From Paracoccaceae bacterium (GTDB taxonomy: Bacteria; Pseudomonadota; Alphaproteobacteria; Rhodobacterales; Rhodobacteraceae): a DNA stretch of 6,265 nt. The notes below the pieces were generated by a model, which saw nothing but the letters and a program-made list of their open reading frames with translations, searched no databases and had not been told where the DNA came from. Below are positions 1 through 6,265 of this stretch, one piece after another (position 1 is the first letter of the stretch; every line of letters starts with the position of its first letter). A program made the position numbers and the translations under genes. Location of the stretch: assembly GCA_002400675.1 (NCBI GenBank), contig NVQY01000091.1, positions 1 through 6,265 of the forward strand, given 5' to 3'.

Positions 1-910
1 CACAGCCGACCCCGCGCGCGAACATCTTGGATTGCAGGAACGAGCCGTAGACGTAAACTTCGTCCTTGATCTGCCCGTCGGCCTCGTAAAGGCCGGGGCG
101 CAGCGTGGCCAGCGTATAGGCATCGGCAAACGGCGTGCCGGGATTGGGATTGCCGCCCAGCAATGACTCGCGCCGGGAATGGCAGGCCGCGCATTGCTGA
201 TCGCCAATCGCCTTGACCCCAATCGGAAACCCGTAGGCGTCGATGTTTGGCGGCCCACCGGCCAGAACATCCTGCCCCTCGGTCCAACCCAGATGCGCCG
301 AGGCCTGACCATGGCACGCCTCGCACCCCACGCCCATTTCCGCCGTGGTCGAGGTGTATTTGCCGGTGCGCGCGCCGTAGTTACGCTGGTATCCGGTGGC
401 GTGACATTCGGCGCAGCGCCCGTTCCAGGTCTTATAAGGGCCGCTCCAGTGTAGCCCGTCATCGGGCGGCAGGACCTGATCGGGATAGAGGTTATACCAA
501 CGTTCCTGTTCTACATCCCAGACCACATCAAGGCTTTGCTGACGCCCCGGTTCGGTTTCCAGCAAGTATTGCTGAAGCGGGGCGATCCCGGCGGCGGAAT
601 GCACTTTGTATTGCGTGGTTTGCCCGTCCATTTCCGTCACGGTGACAAAATATTCGCCCTCGCGGGTGCTGAACCGGGTCACGGTCTTGCCATCGTCGAA
701 TTCGGCATCGTTGAAGTCGCCCAGCATGGTTTGCGGGGTGGGCCGCGTCCACGCCAGCGCGTGTTGCGAACCTTTCCACAGGTCGGCCTGATCGGCGTGG
801 CAATCAGAGCAGGTGTCCGAGCCCACATAGGACAGCGATTGTGCAGAGGCCGCATTGCCCAGCAGCAACACGACACATAACCGGGCCAGAAGGGTCAGGA
901 AAACGGGCAT
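1..910 (-). CDS. Secreted multiheme c-type cytochrome, N-terminal part (cut by window edge)
   Basis: The ATG is at 910 and the frame stays open for 303 codons to the left edge, so the C-terminal part is missing. Residues 1-23 form a Sec signal peptide: a hydrophobic core around VVLLLG, then ASA before Q24. The mature protein should therefore be periplasmic. Heme-binding CXXCH motifs are visible as CSDCH (34-38), CAECH (166-170), CEACH (196-200) and CAACH (240-244); C303 at the very edge probably opens a fifth. A heme-free stretch of about 95 residues with alternating polar and hydrophobic residues (70-165) separates the first two motifs. GSQHALAW (47-54) and GLHWSGPY (152-159) carry histidines that could be distal ligands. 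The pattern fits the cytochrome c554-like multiheme family, often fused to C-terminal TPR repeats, which would lie outside the window. The likely role is periplasmic electron transfer; donor and acceptor cannot be named. GGAG upstream supports the start. It lies 74 bases after the YihY-family gene on the same strand. Confidence 0.88.
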   Translation of the reverse strand, partial: MPVFLTLLARLCVVLLLGNAASAQSLSYVGSDTCSDCHADQADLWKGSQHALAWTRPTPQTMLGDFNDAEFDDGKTVTRFSTREGEYFVTVTEMDGQTTQYKVHSAAGIAPLQQYLLETEPGRQQSLDVVWDVEQERWYNLYPDQVLPPDDGLHWSGPYKTWNGRCAECHATGYQRNYGARTGKYTSTTAEMGVGCEACHGQASAHLGWTEGQDVLAGGPPNIDAYGFPIGVKAIGDQQCAACHSRRESLLGGNPNPGTPFADAYTLATLRPGLYEADGQIKDEVYVYGSFLQSKMFARGVGC

Positions 911-984
911 GGCGGGTCTCCGGTCAGTTGGCGGCTGAATACGCTAAACTTAAGATAAAGCAGCAAAATACCTGACGCTTATCA
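911..984 (-). promoter_or_regulatory. AT-rich gap between YihY-family gene and cytochrome gene; possible promoter
   Basis: This 74-base gap separates the stop of the YihY-family gene from the cytochrome start. Its core (931-980) is 21/50 G+C, clearly lower than the coding DNA around it, which suggests the cytochrome may have its own promoter. On the minus strand a TTGCTG is followed 17 bases later by CGTATT, a poor match to the sigma-70 consensus, so no exact promoter is claimed. I see no GC-rich hairpin with a T-run, hence no evident terminator after the upstream gene. Read-through from the channel-YihY pair remains possible. Confidence 0.35.
918..921 (-). promoter_or_regulatory. Ribosome binding site of the multiheme cytochrome gene
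   Basis: Reading leftwards, GGAG stands seven bases before the ATG at 910 (spacer ACCCGCC). This is normal Shine-Dalgarno spacing and fixes the start directly before a good signal peptide. Confidence 0.7.
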
Positions 985-1830
985 TTACACGTCACGACTA
1001 CGTCGCGCAATCAATTCGCCGTTGTACTCGGCCCCAAAGATCAGGATCGCGGCCATCAGATACATGAATATCAGCGCCGCCATTGCCCCGGCCAGCCCGG
1101 CGTAGGTGGCACCGTAGGTGGAAAACCGCGCGATATAGATCGCAAACCCCTGCACCGCCGCCGCCCACAGACCAAGCGTCAGCGCGGCACCGGGCAGTAT
1201 CTGACGCAGGGACCGGCGATGCCCCGGCAGCCACAGATGGCACGCCAGCACCGACGCCACCGGCACGCCCAGCGTCAGACCGATGCGCAGGCGACTGCCG
1301 GTGAACCAGTCGCTCCAACTGCCGGGGACGGCTTCGGTGACATAGTTGAAATAAAGCGGCAGGGCGACCTCGACCGCCGTGGCCAGTAGCAACATGGCTC
1401 CGCCGCCCAGCACAAACACCAGCGACAACAGGCGCGCCTTCCAGAACGCCACATTGTCGGTCTCGCGGTAGGCCAGCGTCATCGCCACACGCACCGCGTT
1501 GACGCCGTTCGAGGCAAAGTAGATCGCCACGATGCCGCCAAACGTCATCAACCGGGTGGACGAGGCCGCAACCACCTTTTGGATCTCGGAAATGATCGGG
1601 TTGGCGACCTCTTCGGGCCAGGCACCGAATATCAGGGCGATCAGGTTGTCGGTATTCACGTCCTGCGACAGGAACCCGGCCAGCGAGACGCTGAACAGGA
1701 TGAACGGAAACAGCGCCAGCATCATCGACATGGCGATATGGCTGGACATGACCCAGCCGCCCTTGCGGTCAAACCGGGCCGCTGCGGCCAGCAACGCGCG
1801 GATGAAATCAGAGGCGTGGACCTTGATCAT
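985..1830 (-). CDS. YihY/BrkB-family inner-membrane protein
   Basis: This is a complete 281-residue protein, close to the roughly 290 residues usual for short YihY homologues. It is strongly hydrophobic, with about six membrane segments (roughly 33-54, 95-117, 134-157, 183-200, 217-237, 245-268). Family hallmarks are ALFPFIL (39-45), the FASNGVNAVR stretch after the second segment (105-114), and the C-terminal AGLAGAMAALIFMYL block followed by FGAEYN (265-270). The cytoplasmic tail is short and basic (RRSR). The biochemical role of the family is not established; older labels such as ribonuclease BN came from a misassignment and should not be carried over. The ATG overlaps the stop of the upstream channel gene as ATGA, so translation is probably coupled. 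The only purine-rich stretch, GGGA, abuts the ATG too closely to be a good independent ribosome site. The family call is firm; a link to ion or envelope homeostasis is inferred from the neighbouring channel only. Confidence 0.9.
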   Translation of the reverse strand: MIKVHASDFIRALLAAAARFDRKGGWVMSSHIAMSMMLALFPFILFSVSLAGFLSQDVNTDNLIALIFGAWPEEVANPIISEIQKVVAASSTRLMTFGGIVAIYFASNGVNAVRVAMTLAYRETDNVAFWKARLLSLVFVLGGGAMLLLATAVEVALPLYFNYVTEAVPGSWSDWFTGSRLRIGLTLGVPVASVLACHLWLPGHRRSLRQILPGAALTLGLWAAAVQGFAIYIARFSTYGATYAGLAGAMAALIFMYLMAAILIFGAEYNGELIARRSRDV

Positions 1831-2261
1831 TCCCAGTGTTTACGGGCTGGCAGGCGGTTCATCAGCGACACCAGATAAGCGGTCGAGATGCCAAACCCCA
1901 GCATCCCGGTAATCGCCGCGAATCCGGCAAAAGTCCGCACCCCGGGCGCAAGGACGATGTCGCCGTAGCCCAGCGATGTATACGTCACCAGCGAAAAATA
2001 GATCGCCGGATTCCAGCCCGGCAGCACACCAAACCACACATAGACCAGCGCCCAGGTCCATATCTGCGCCGTGTGCGAAGTAACGATGAACCCCAGCGAC
2101 AGAACAAAGGCCGCAATCACGTGGCGCACCCGGCTTTTGCGTCTCAACCACGCTGACACCCTGTCCATGGTCATTTCGGCCAGCGCCAGAAACAAAACCT
2201 GAATGATCAGACAGATGACCAGAAACAGGCTGCCCCAAAGAATTTGCTGTAAAAGGGTCAT
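1827..2261 (-). CDS. Small potassium-channel-like membrane protein (Ion_trans_2 type)
   Basis: The 144-residue protein has hydrophobic segments at about 6-28, 47-63 and 67-80, a pore-helix-like stretch at 84-96, the filter TSLGYGD at 95-101, and a last membrane helix at about 110-134. GYGD followed by an inner helix is the signature of tetrameric potassium-selective pores. Position 96 is Ser where the classical filter TTVGYGD has its second Thr. There is no RCK/TrkA-N or cyclic-nucleotide domain, so no ligand gating is visible, and no arginine-rich voltage sensor. It would sit in the inner membrane and pass K+ as a homotetramer. The start is taken at 2261, directly before the first helix. The frame stays open to an ATG at 2345, but the extra 28 residues (with several Pro, His and Cys) do not resemble a channel N-terminus and would use up the divergent promoter region. 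The stop overlaps the next gene's ATG. Family confidence is high; ion selectivity is inferred from the filter. Confidence 0.85.
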   Translation of the reverse strand: MTLLQQILWGSLFLVICLIIQVLFLALAEMTMDRVSAWLRRKSRVRHVIAAFVLSLGFIVTSHTAQIWTWALVYVWFGVLPGWNPAIYFSLVTYTSLGYGDIVLAPGVRTFAGFAAITGMLGFGISTAYLVSLMNRLPARKHWE

Positions 2262-2288
2262 CAGATGGCATCCGTGTGTAATAGACGG

Positions 2289-2318
2289 TTGTTTGCCCGG
2301 CAATGGGCACGGTATTGT
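2289..2318 (+). promoter_or_regulatory. Candidate sigma-70 promoter of the RND efflux operon
   Basis: TTGTTT (2289-2294) and TATTGT (2313-2318) are 18 bases apart and match the -35 and -10 consensus in 3 and 4 of 6 positions. The ATG follows 26 bases after the -10 box, leaving room for a short leader with GGAG. The match is weak, and alphaproteobacterial promoters diverge from the consensus, so this is a suggestion only. Confidence 0.25.
2293..2309. repeat. Overlapping small dyads, possible operator
   Basis: Two dyads share the same bases: TTGCC-C-GGCAA (2293-2303, five-base arms around one central base) and TGCCC-N6-GGGCA (2294-2309, five-base arms). They lie in the divergent promoter region, between the candidate -35 and -10 boxes of the efflux operon. 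That is where a dimeric repressor of an RND pump would be expected. Arms this short can arise by chance in GC-rich DNA, and no regulator gene is visible to pair with the site. Confidence 0.3.
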
Positions 2319-2332
2319 GTGCATGATTAATT

Positions 2333-2336
2333 GGAG
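2333..2336 (+). promoter_or_regulatory. Ribosome binding site of the adaptor gene
   Basis: GGAG stands eight bases before the ATG at 2345 (spacer ACGCGTCA). The spacing favours this start over the in-frame ATG at 2357, which would be 20 bases away. Confidence 0.75.
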
Positions 2337-2344
2337 ACGCGTCA

Positions 2345-3640
2345 ATGAACAACCTCATGCACGGAATTCACCAAATTGGGCGACCGGGATATCTTGGGCT
2401 GCTTGCCGCCCTGTTGCTGGGTGCCCCGGTTCTGGCGCAAGAGGACGACGGGCAGACGACGGCTCCGCGCCCGGCCAAGGTGATCGAGGTGCAGGCGGTG
2501 GACGCGGCTCTGACCCGGCAATACCCGGCCATCGTATTCCCCAGCCGCGAGGCGGAATTGTCGTTTCGGGTGTCGGGGCGGGTTGTGGAATTGCCGATAC
2601 GCGCCGCCACCAAGCTAAAGCAGGGCGAGGTGATTGCCGTACTGGACAAGCGCGACTTTGAAAACACCATCGCCCGGCTGGAAAGCCAGCGTGACCAGTC
2701 CGCCGCCCAGCTTGCCGCGCTGAAAAAGGGTGCCCGCGCAGAAGAGATCGTCGCCCTTCAGGCCGCGGTCTATGCCGCGCAGGCCAAGGTCGATCAGGCC
2801 CGCCAACAGGTCAACCGCACCCGTGAATTGTTCGAAAAGGAAATCGTCGCCAAGGCGCAGCTGGAAAAGGACGAAGCCAGCCTGAGCGTCACGCAGGCGC
2901 AACTTCGCACCTCTGAAGAAGAACTGGTGATCGGCCAGTCCGGCGGGCGTCAGGAAGATGTGGACGCCGCCGAGGCGGTGCTGCGCGGGTTAGAGACCGA
3001 CATCACAAACGCGCGCAATAATCTGGCCGATGCCACCTTGCGCGCGCCGTTCGACGGGGTGGTCGCGCGCCGCCATATCGACAATTTCACCAACATCACC
3101 GCCGGCGAAGACATTGTTCTGCTGCAAAACTTAAGCACCATTGATCTGGTGTTCGACATCCCCGGTGCCGATGTCATCATGTGGAGCACGATGGACTGGG
3201 AAAACCTTAATGCGGCGGTCGAACTGACCGGCAGCAACCGGGAACTGACCGTCAGCGAACTGGTCGAATTTTCGACCCAGGCCGACGCCGGCACCCAGAC
3301 CTATCAGGCGCGTATTTCAGTCGAGGTGCCCAGCGGGCGCACCGCACTTGCGGGTATGGTGGGGCGGGTCAGGATCACCGCTCCGGCGCTGGAAAGCGTG
3401 CGCAAGCTGAACATTCCCATCACTGCGCTGGCCACCACGCCCGAGGGCAATCCGTTTGTCTGGATCGTCGATCCCGCCAGCAACGCGCTAAGCGAACGCA
3501 AGGTTGAAACCGGCGACCTGTCCGAGGACAAGGTGGACATAATTGACGGGCTTGAAGCCGGGGATATCATCGTCACCGCCGGCGTGTCCCGCCTGAGCAA
3601 GGGTCTGGTGATCCGCCCCATTACCACGGTCGGGAACTAA
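2345..3640 (+). CDS. RND efflux periplasmic adaptor (membrane fusion protein)
   Basis: This complete 431-residue protein should bridge an RND permease and an outer-membrane channel across the periplasm. Residues 1-31 form a signal peptide (LGLLAALLLGAPVLA before Q32). No cysteine lipobox is present, so unlike AcrA it is probably not a lipoprotein. The order of parts is typical: a first lipoyl half with ELSFRVSGRVVELP (71-84) and KQGEVIAVLD (92-101), a long alpha-helical coiled-coil hairpin (about 104-228) rich in Ala, Gln, Glu and Lys, and a second lipoyl half with ATLRAPFDGVVARR (230-243). A beta-barrel (about 265-345) ends in GMVGRVRI (337-344), followed by a membrane-proximal domain (about 350-428). 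The hairpin contains two similar turns, GARAEEI (129-135) and GGRQEDV (200-206), as in YbhG-like adaptors. The permease gene starts four bases after the stop, so the two are almost certainly cotranscribed and function as a pair. Substrates cannot be read from the sequence, and no outer-membrane partner is encoded in the window. Confidence 0.92.
   Translation: MNNLMHGIHQIGRPGYLGLLAALLLGAPVLAQEDDGQTTAPRPAKVIEVQAVDAALTRQYPAIVFPSREAELSFRVSGRVVELPIRAATKLKQGEVIAVLDKRDFENTIARLESQRDQSAAQLAALKKGARAEEIVALQAAVYAAQAKVDQARQQVNRTRELFEKEIVAKAQLEKDEASLSVTQAQLRTSEEELVIGQSGGRQEDVDAAEAVLRGLETDITNARNNLADATLRAPFDGVVARRHIDNFTNITAGEDIVLLQNLSTIDLVFDIPGADVIMWSTMDWENLNAAVELTGSNRELTVSELVEFSTQADAGTQTYQARISVEVPSGRTALAGMVGRVRITAPALESVRKLNIPITALATTPEGNPFVWIVDPASNALSERKVETGDLSEDKVDIIDGLEAGDIIVTAGVSRLSKGLVIRPITTVGN
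3632..3636 (+). promoter_or_regulatory. Ribosome binding site of the permease gene, inside the adaptor 3' end
   Basis: GGGAA within the last codons of the adaptor gene lies eight bases before the ATG at 3645. With only CGCC between stop and start, the permease is probably translated both from this site and by reinitiation after the adaptor. Confidence 0.45.
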
Positions 3641-3644
3641 CGCC

Positions 3645-6265
3645 ATGGATCTGGCCAGTTTTGCGCTGAACAAGCGCGTCATCTCTGCCTTGTCGACTAT
3701 CCTGATTCTGGCGGCCGGGCTTTATGCCTATACCGCCCTGCCCAAGTTCGAGGACCCGGAGTTCATCATCCGGCAGGCGCAGATCATCACCCCCTACCCC
3801 GGTGCCAGCGCCGAAGAGGTGGCCGATGAAGTCACCGACACCATCGAAGCGGCACTGCAACAACTGTCGGGCGTCGAGGAAATCACCTCTAATTCGCAAC
3901 CGGGGCGCAGCACGGTCACCGTCGAATTCACCATTCCCGCCGCCAAAACCCGCTCCGACCTGGCTCAGAAATTCACCGAAATGCGCGCCAAGATCAGCGA
4001 CGTGCAGGGCCAATTGCCTCCCGGATCGCTTGGCAGCCTTATCTTTGACGATTTCGGCGATGTCTACGCGCAGTATTACGCCATCACCGGCGAGGGCTTT
4101 TCCCTGCCAGAACTATACGCCTATGCCAAGGATCTGGAACGCGAACTGGTGCTGGTTGACGGGGTGTCCAAGGTGGCGCTGACCGGGGTGCAGGACGAAG
4201 TGATCTATGTGGAATTCTCGACCGCGCGGCTTATTCAGCTTGGCCTGTCCACCGATCAGATCTCAAGCGTGCTAAAGGGGCAGAATCTGGTGACCCCGGG
4301 CGGGTCGATCAAGGCGGGCGATATCCGTCTGAGGGTGCGCGCCACCAGTGCGGTCAATTCGGTTCAGGCGATTGAAAATCTGGTGATTGTTGACCCGAAA
4401 AACGGTAAATCCTACCGTCTGGGCGATATTTCCAACGTCACGCGTGGGTTGAAAGACCCGGCGACGCAGCTGCTTTATCGCAACGGCAAACCGGCCATCG
4501 CCATGGGGATATCCAACGTCATCGGCGGCAATGTGGTGATCCTGGGGGCCGCCCTTGATCAACGCATGCAAGAGCTGATGGATCAACGCCCCATCGGCAT
4601 CGACGTTGAGCCGATTTCGGATCAGGGCGCAAGCGTGCGCATTTCGGTCAATGATTTCGTGATGAACGTCGTGCTGGCGCTGGTGATTGTGGTGGGCACG
4701 TTGCTGATCTTTATGGGGTTGCGATCGGGCATCCTGATGGGGGGCATTCTGCTGGTCACGGTGGCGGGCACGTTGTTTGGCATGTTGCTATACGGGCTGG
4801 ACATGCAGCGGATTTCGCTGGGCGCGCTGATTATCGCGCTGGGGATGCTGGTGGACAATGCCATCGTCGTCGTCGAAGGCACTTTGGTGCGGGTGCAAAA
4901 AGGCGAATCCGCAGCGTCGGCCTCGGTGGCCATCGTAAACCAGACCAAATGGCCGCTTTTGGGCGGTACGGTGGTGGGGTTTCTCGCCTTTTCGCCAATT
5001 GGATTTTCGCCCGACAACACCGGCGAATACGCGGGGTCGCTGTTCTGGACGGTGATGATCGCGCTGTTGTTTTCATGGCTGGTCGCGGTGTGGCTGACGC
5101 CGTGGTTCTGCGTGTTGCTGCTGAAGCCAGGCAAGGTCGCGGAAAAGCCCGAAAACGTGCTGATGCGCGGATACCGCACCTTTCTGGGCCGCGCGATCCA
5201 CTATCGCTATGTCACGGTGGGGATCGTCGTGGCGCTGTTCTTTTCGGCGTTGGCGGTTCAGCCCTTTGTGCCGCCGGGGTTCTTTCCGGCCTCGACCCGC
5301 CCGCAATTCGTGATCGACTATTTCCTGCCCGACGGCACCGATATCGAAGCCACGCAGGCCGATATTCTGAAAATCTCAGAATACGCCCGGACGCTGGGCG
5401 GGGTGACCAGCACCAACACATCGGTAGGCAAGGGGCATTTGCGATTCATGCTTAGCTATACGTCCGAGGATGCCAATCCGGCCTACGGGCAGATTCTGGT
5501 GGACGTTGAAGAATACAAGCAGATCGACGCGTTGGTGGTGGATTTGCAGGCCTGGGTAGGGGAAAACCTGCCGCAGGCCAATTCCAAGGTGTGGAAATTC
5601 ATGCTTGGGCCGGGGGGCGGTTCAAACATCGAAGCACGGTTCTTTGGCCCCGACCCGGTTGTGTTGCGCCAACTGGCCAGCGAGGCCAAGGCGATCATGG
5701 AGGAAAACGGCGCCATCGCCATCAAGGACGACTGGCGCGAACAGGTGCCGGTGCTGCGCCCGCAGATCGACACCGAAAACGCCCGCCGGCTGGGCCTGAC
5801 ACAGGGCGACATATCGGCGGCCATTGCAGGTCAGCTTGACGGCACGCGGATCGGCATTTACCGCGAAGACGACGAATTGCGCAACATCATCATGCGCCCG
5901 ATTGAGGCCGACCGCAAAGACGTGGGAAACCTCAAGGACATCTATGTGTTCAGCAATCTCACGGGCGGTTACATCCCGATCGCGCAGGTGGTGCAAAAGT
6001 TCGATCTGGTGTTCGAAGCGGGCAACCTGCGCCGGATTGACCGCAAGCTGATGATCACCGCGCAATCGGACAACGCGCCGGGCGTGTTGTCGGGCGATCT
6101 GTTTGAACAGGTGCGCGGGCCAATCGAGGCGATAGACCTTCCTCCGGGGTATACCCTTGAATGGAAAGGCGAATACGGCAACTCGCAAGAGGCCAACGAA
6201 GGGCTGGCAATGACCATGCCAATCGGTTTCGGGGCGATGATCATCGTGGTGATCCTGTTGTTCAA
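3645..6265 (+). CDS. RND efflux permease, HAE/AcrB-like, N-terminal 873 residues (cut by window edge)
   Basis: The frame is open from the ATG at 3645 to the right edge. AcrB-like proteins have about 1,030-1,050 residues, so some 160-180 are missing. The layout matches the family: TM1 at about 12-33, first porter half with FEDPEF (35-40) and PYPGASAEEV (50-59), LPPG (124-127), then TM2 (about 339-358), TM3 (362-386), TM4 (388-412), TM5 (436-455) and TM6 (464-493). TM7 (about 523-541) and the second porter half (about 545-855) follow, and TM8 begins near 859. It would form an inner-membrane trimer that exports compounds by proton antiport together with the upstream adaptor. TM4 reads GMLVDNAIVVVE: Asp404 matches AcrB Asp407, but Asn405 replaces the second proton-relay aspartate. 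The remaining relay residues (AcrB Lys940, Thr978) would lie beyond the edge. The reading frame passes intact through the G-rich run near 5609-5620. The family is certain; substrates are unknown. Confidence 0.93.
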   Translation, partial: MDLASFALNKRVISALSTILILAAGLYAYTALPKFEDPEFIIRQAQIITPYPGASAEEVADEVTDTIEAALQQLSGVEEITSNSQPGRSTVTVEFTIPAAKTRSDLAQKFTEMRAKISDVQGQLPPGSLGSLIFDDFGDVYAQYYAITGEGFSLPELYAYAKDLERELVLVDGVSKVALTGVQDEVIYVEFSTARLIQLGLSTDQISSVLKGQNLVTPGGSIKAGDIRLRVRATSAVNSVQAIENLVIVDPKNGKSYRLGDISNVTRGLKDPATQLLYRNGKPAIAMGISNVIGGNVVILGAALDQRMQELMDQRPIGIDVEPISDQGASVRISVNDFVMNVVLALVIVVGTLLIFMGLRSGILMGGILLVTVAGTLFGMLLYGLDMQRISLGALIIALGMLVDNAIVVVEGTLVRVQKGESAASASVAIVNQTKWPLLGGTVVGFLAFSPIGFSPDNTGEYAGSLFWTVMIALLFSWLVAVWLTPWFCVLLLKPGKVAEKPENVLMRGYRTFLGRAIHYRYVTVGIVVALFFSALAVQPFVPPGFFPASTRPQFVIDYFLPDGTDIEATQADILKISEYARTLGGVTSTNTSVGKGHLRFMLSYTSEDANPAYGQILVDVEEYKQIDALVVDLQAWVGENLPQANSKVWKFMLGPGGGSNIEARFFGPDPVVLRQLASEAKAIMEENGAIAIKDDWREQVPVLRPQIDTENARRLGLTQGDISAAIAGQLDGTRIGIYREDDELRNIIMRPIEADRKDVGNLKDIYVFSNLTGGYIPIAQVVQKFDLVFEAGNLRRIDRKLMITAQSDNAPGVLSGDLFEQVRGPIEAIDLPPGYTLEWKGEYGNSQEANEGLAMTMPIGFGAMIIVVILLF

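Larger units (their letters stand above)
2262..2344. promoter_or_regulatory. Divergent intergenic region between channel gene and efflux operon
   Basis: This 83-base space is the only non-coding DNA between two head-to-head transcription units, so it should hold a promoter for each. It is less GC-rich than the flanks near 2311-2334 (GGTATTGTGTGCATGATTAA). It contains two overlapping dyads and the adaptor gene's ribosome site. On the minus strand TTGACG (2339-2344) resembles a -35 box, but I find no good -10 at the correct distance. No small reading frame of interest is seen. Confidence 0.55.

Noticed and set aside
536..880. Plus-strand open frames opposite the multiheme cytochrome
   Set aside because: The minus strand carries a signal peptide and regularly formed CXXCH motifs in one unbroken frame. 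The plus-strand frames show no domain and have shadow composition.
911..984. A terminator between the YihY-family gene and the cytochrome gene
   Set aside because: No GC-rich inverted repeat followed by a T-run is present on the minus strand in this gap.
2262..2345. A 28-codon N-terminal extension of the channel gene, with an ATG at 2345 on the minus strand
   Set aside because: The extension is rich in Pro, His and Cys, lacks channel-like character, and would overlap the start codon of the divergent adaptor gene and remove all promoter space. The ATG at 2261 directly precedes the first membrane helix.
3621..4013. A 130-codon minus-strand frame across the adaptor-permease junction
   Set aside because: It has Gly/Asp-rich shadow composition and runs opposite two firmly identified genes.
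4622..5179. A 185-codon open frame on the minus strand inside the permease gene
   Set aside because: Its translation is rich in Ser, Thr, Pro and Ile with no recognisable domain, and it lies opposite a clear RND permease. It is an antisense shadow of GC-rich codon bias.
5609..5620. A G-rich run in the permease gene as a possible frameshift site
   Set aside because: The reading frame is continuous through it (Leu-Gly-Pro-Gly-Gly-Gly-Ser) and the protein remains RND-like on both sides, so there is no sign of an actual shift.
5622..6188. A 188-codon open frame on the minus strand inside the permease gene
   Set aside because: The composition (many Arg, His, Val and Ala) is typical of antisense shadows, no family is recognised, and the plus-strand permease explains the conservation pattern.

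Overview
The window looks like chromosomal DNA of a GC-rich proteobacterium, most likely an alphaproteobacterium of the Rhodobacter/Roseobacter type. That assignment is inferred from protein character and codon choice; there is no rRNA or marker gene here to prove it. The stretch is densely coded, with no tRNA, rRNA, insertion sequence, CRISPR array or long repeat. Two genes run off the window edges.

The left half (1-2261) is read leftwards and holds three genes in transcription order: a small 144-residue potassium-channel-like protein with a GYGD filter, a YihY/BrkB-family membrane protein whose ATG overlaps the channel stop (ATGA), and, after a 74-base AT-rich gap, the N-terminal 303 residues of a secreted multiheme cytochrome c. 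The cytochrome has four complete CXXCH motifs, and a fifth is cut by the window edge.

The right half (2345-6265) is read rightwards. It encodes a tripartite-type efflux pair: a periplasmic membrane-fusion (adaptor) protein and, four bases later, an RND inner-membrane permease. The permease is cut at residue 873, at the start of its eighth membrane helix. No outer-membrane channel gene or regulator lies in the visible part.

The two halves diverge from an 83-base region (2262-2344). This carries a good ribosome binding site for the adaptor gene and two overlapping small dyads, which make it the natural place for promoters and a repressor site.

The most notable point is in the permease: the normally paired membrane aspartates (Asp407-Asp408 in E. 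coli AcrB) read Asp404-Asn405 here, so half of the canonical proton-relay pair is replaced. The rest is recognisable, and I see no clear evidence of a wholly new system. The coupled channel-YihY pair and its multiheme cytochrome neighbour are an unusual association that deserves a comparative check.
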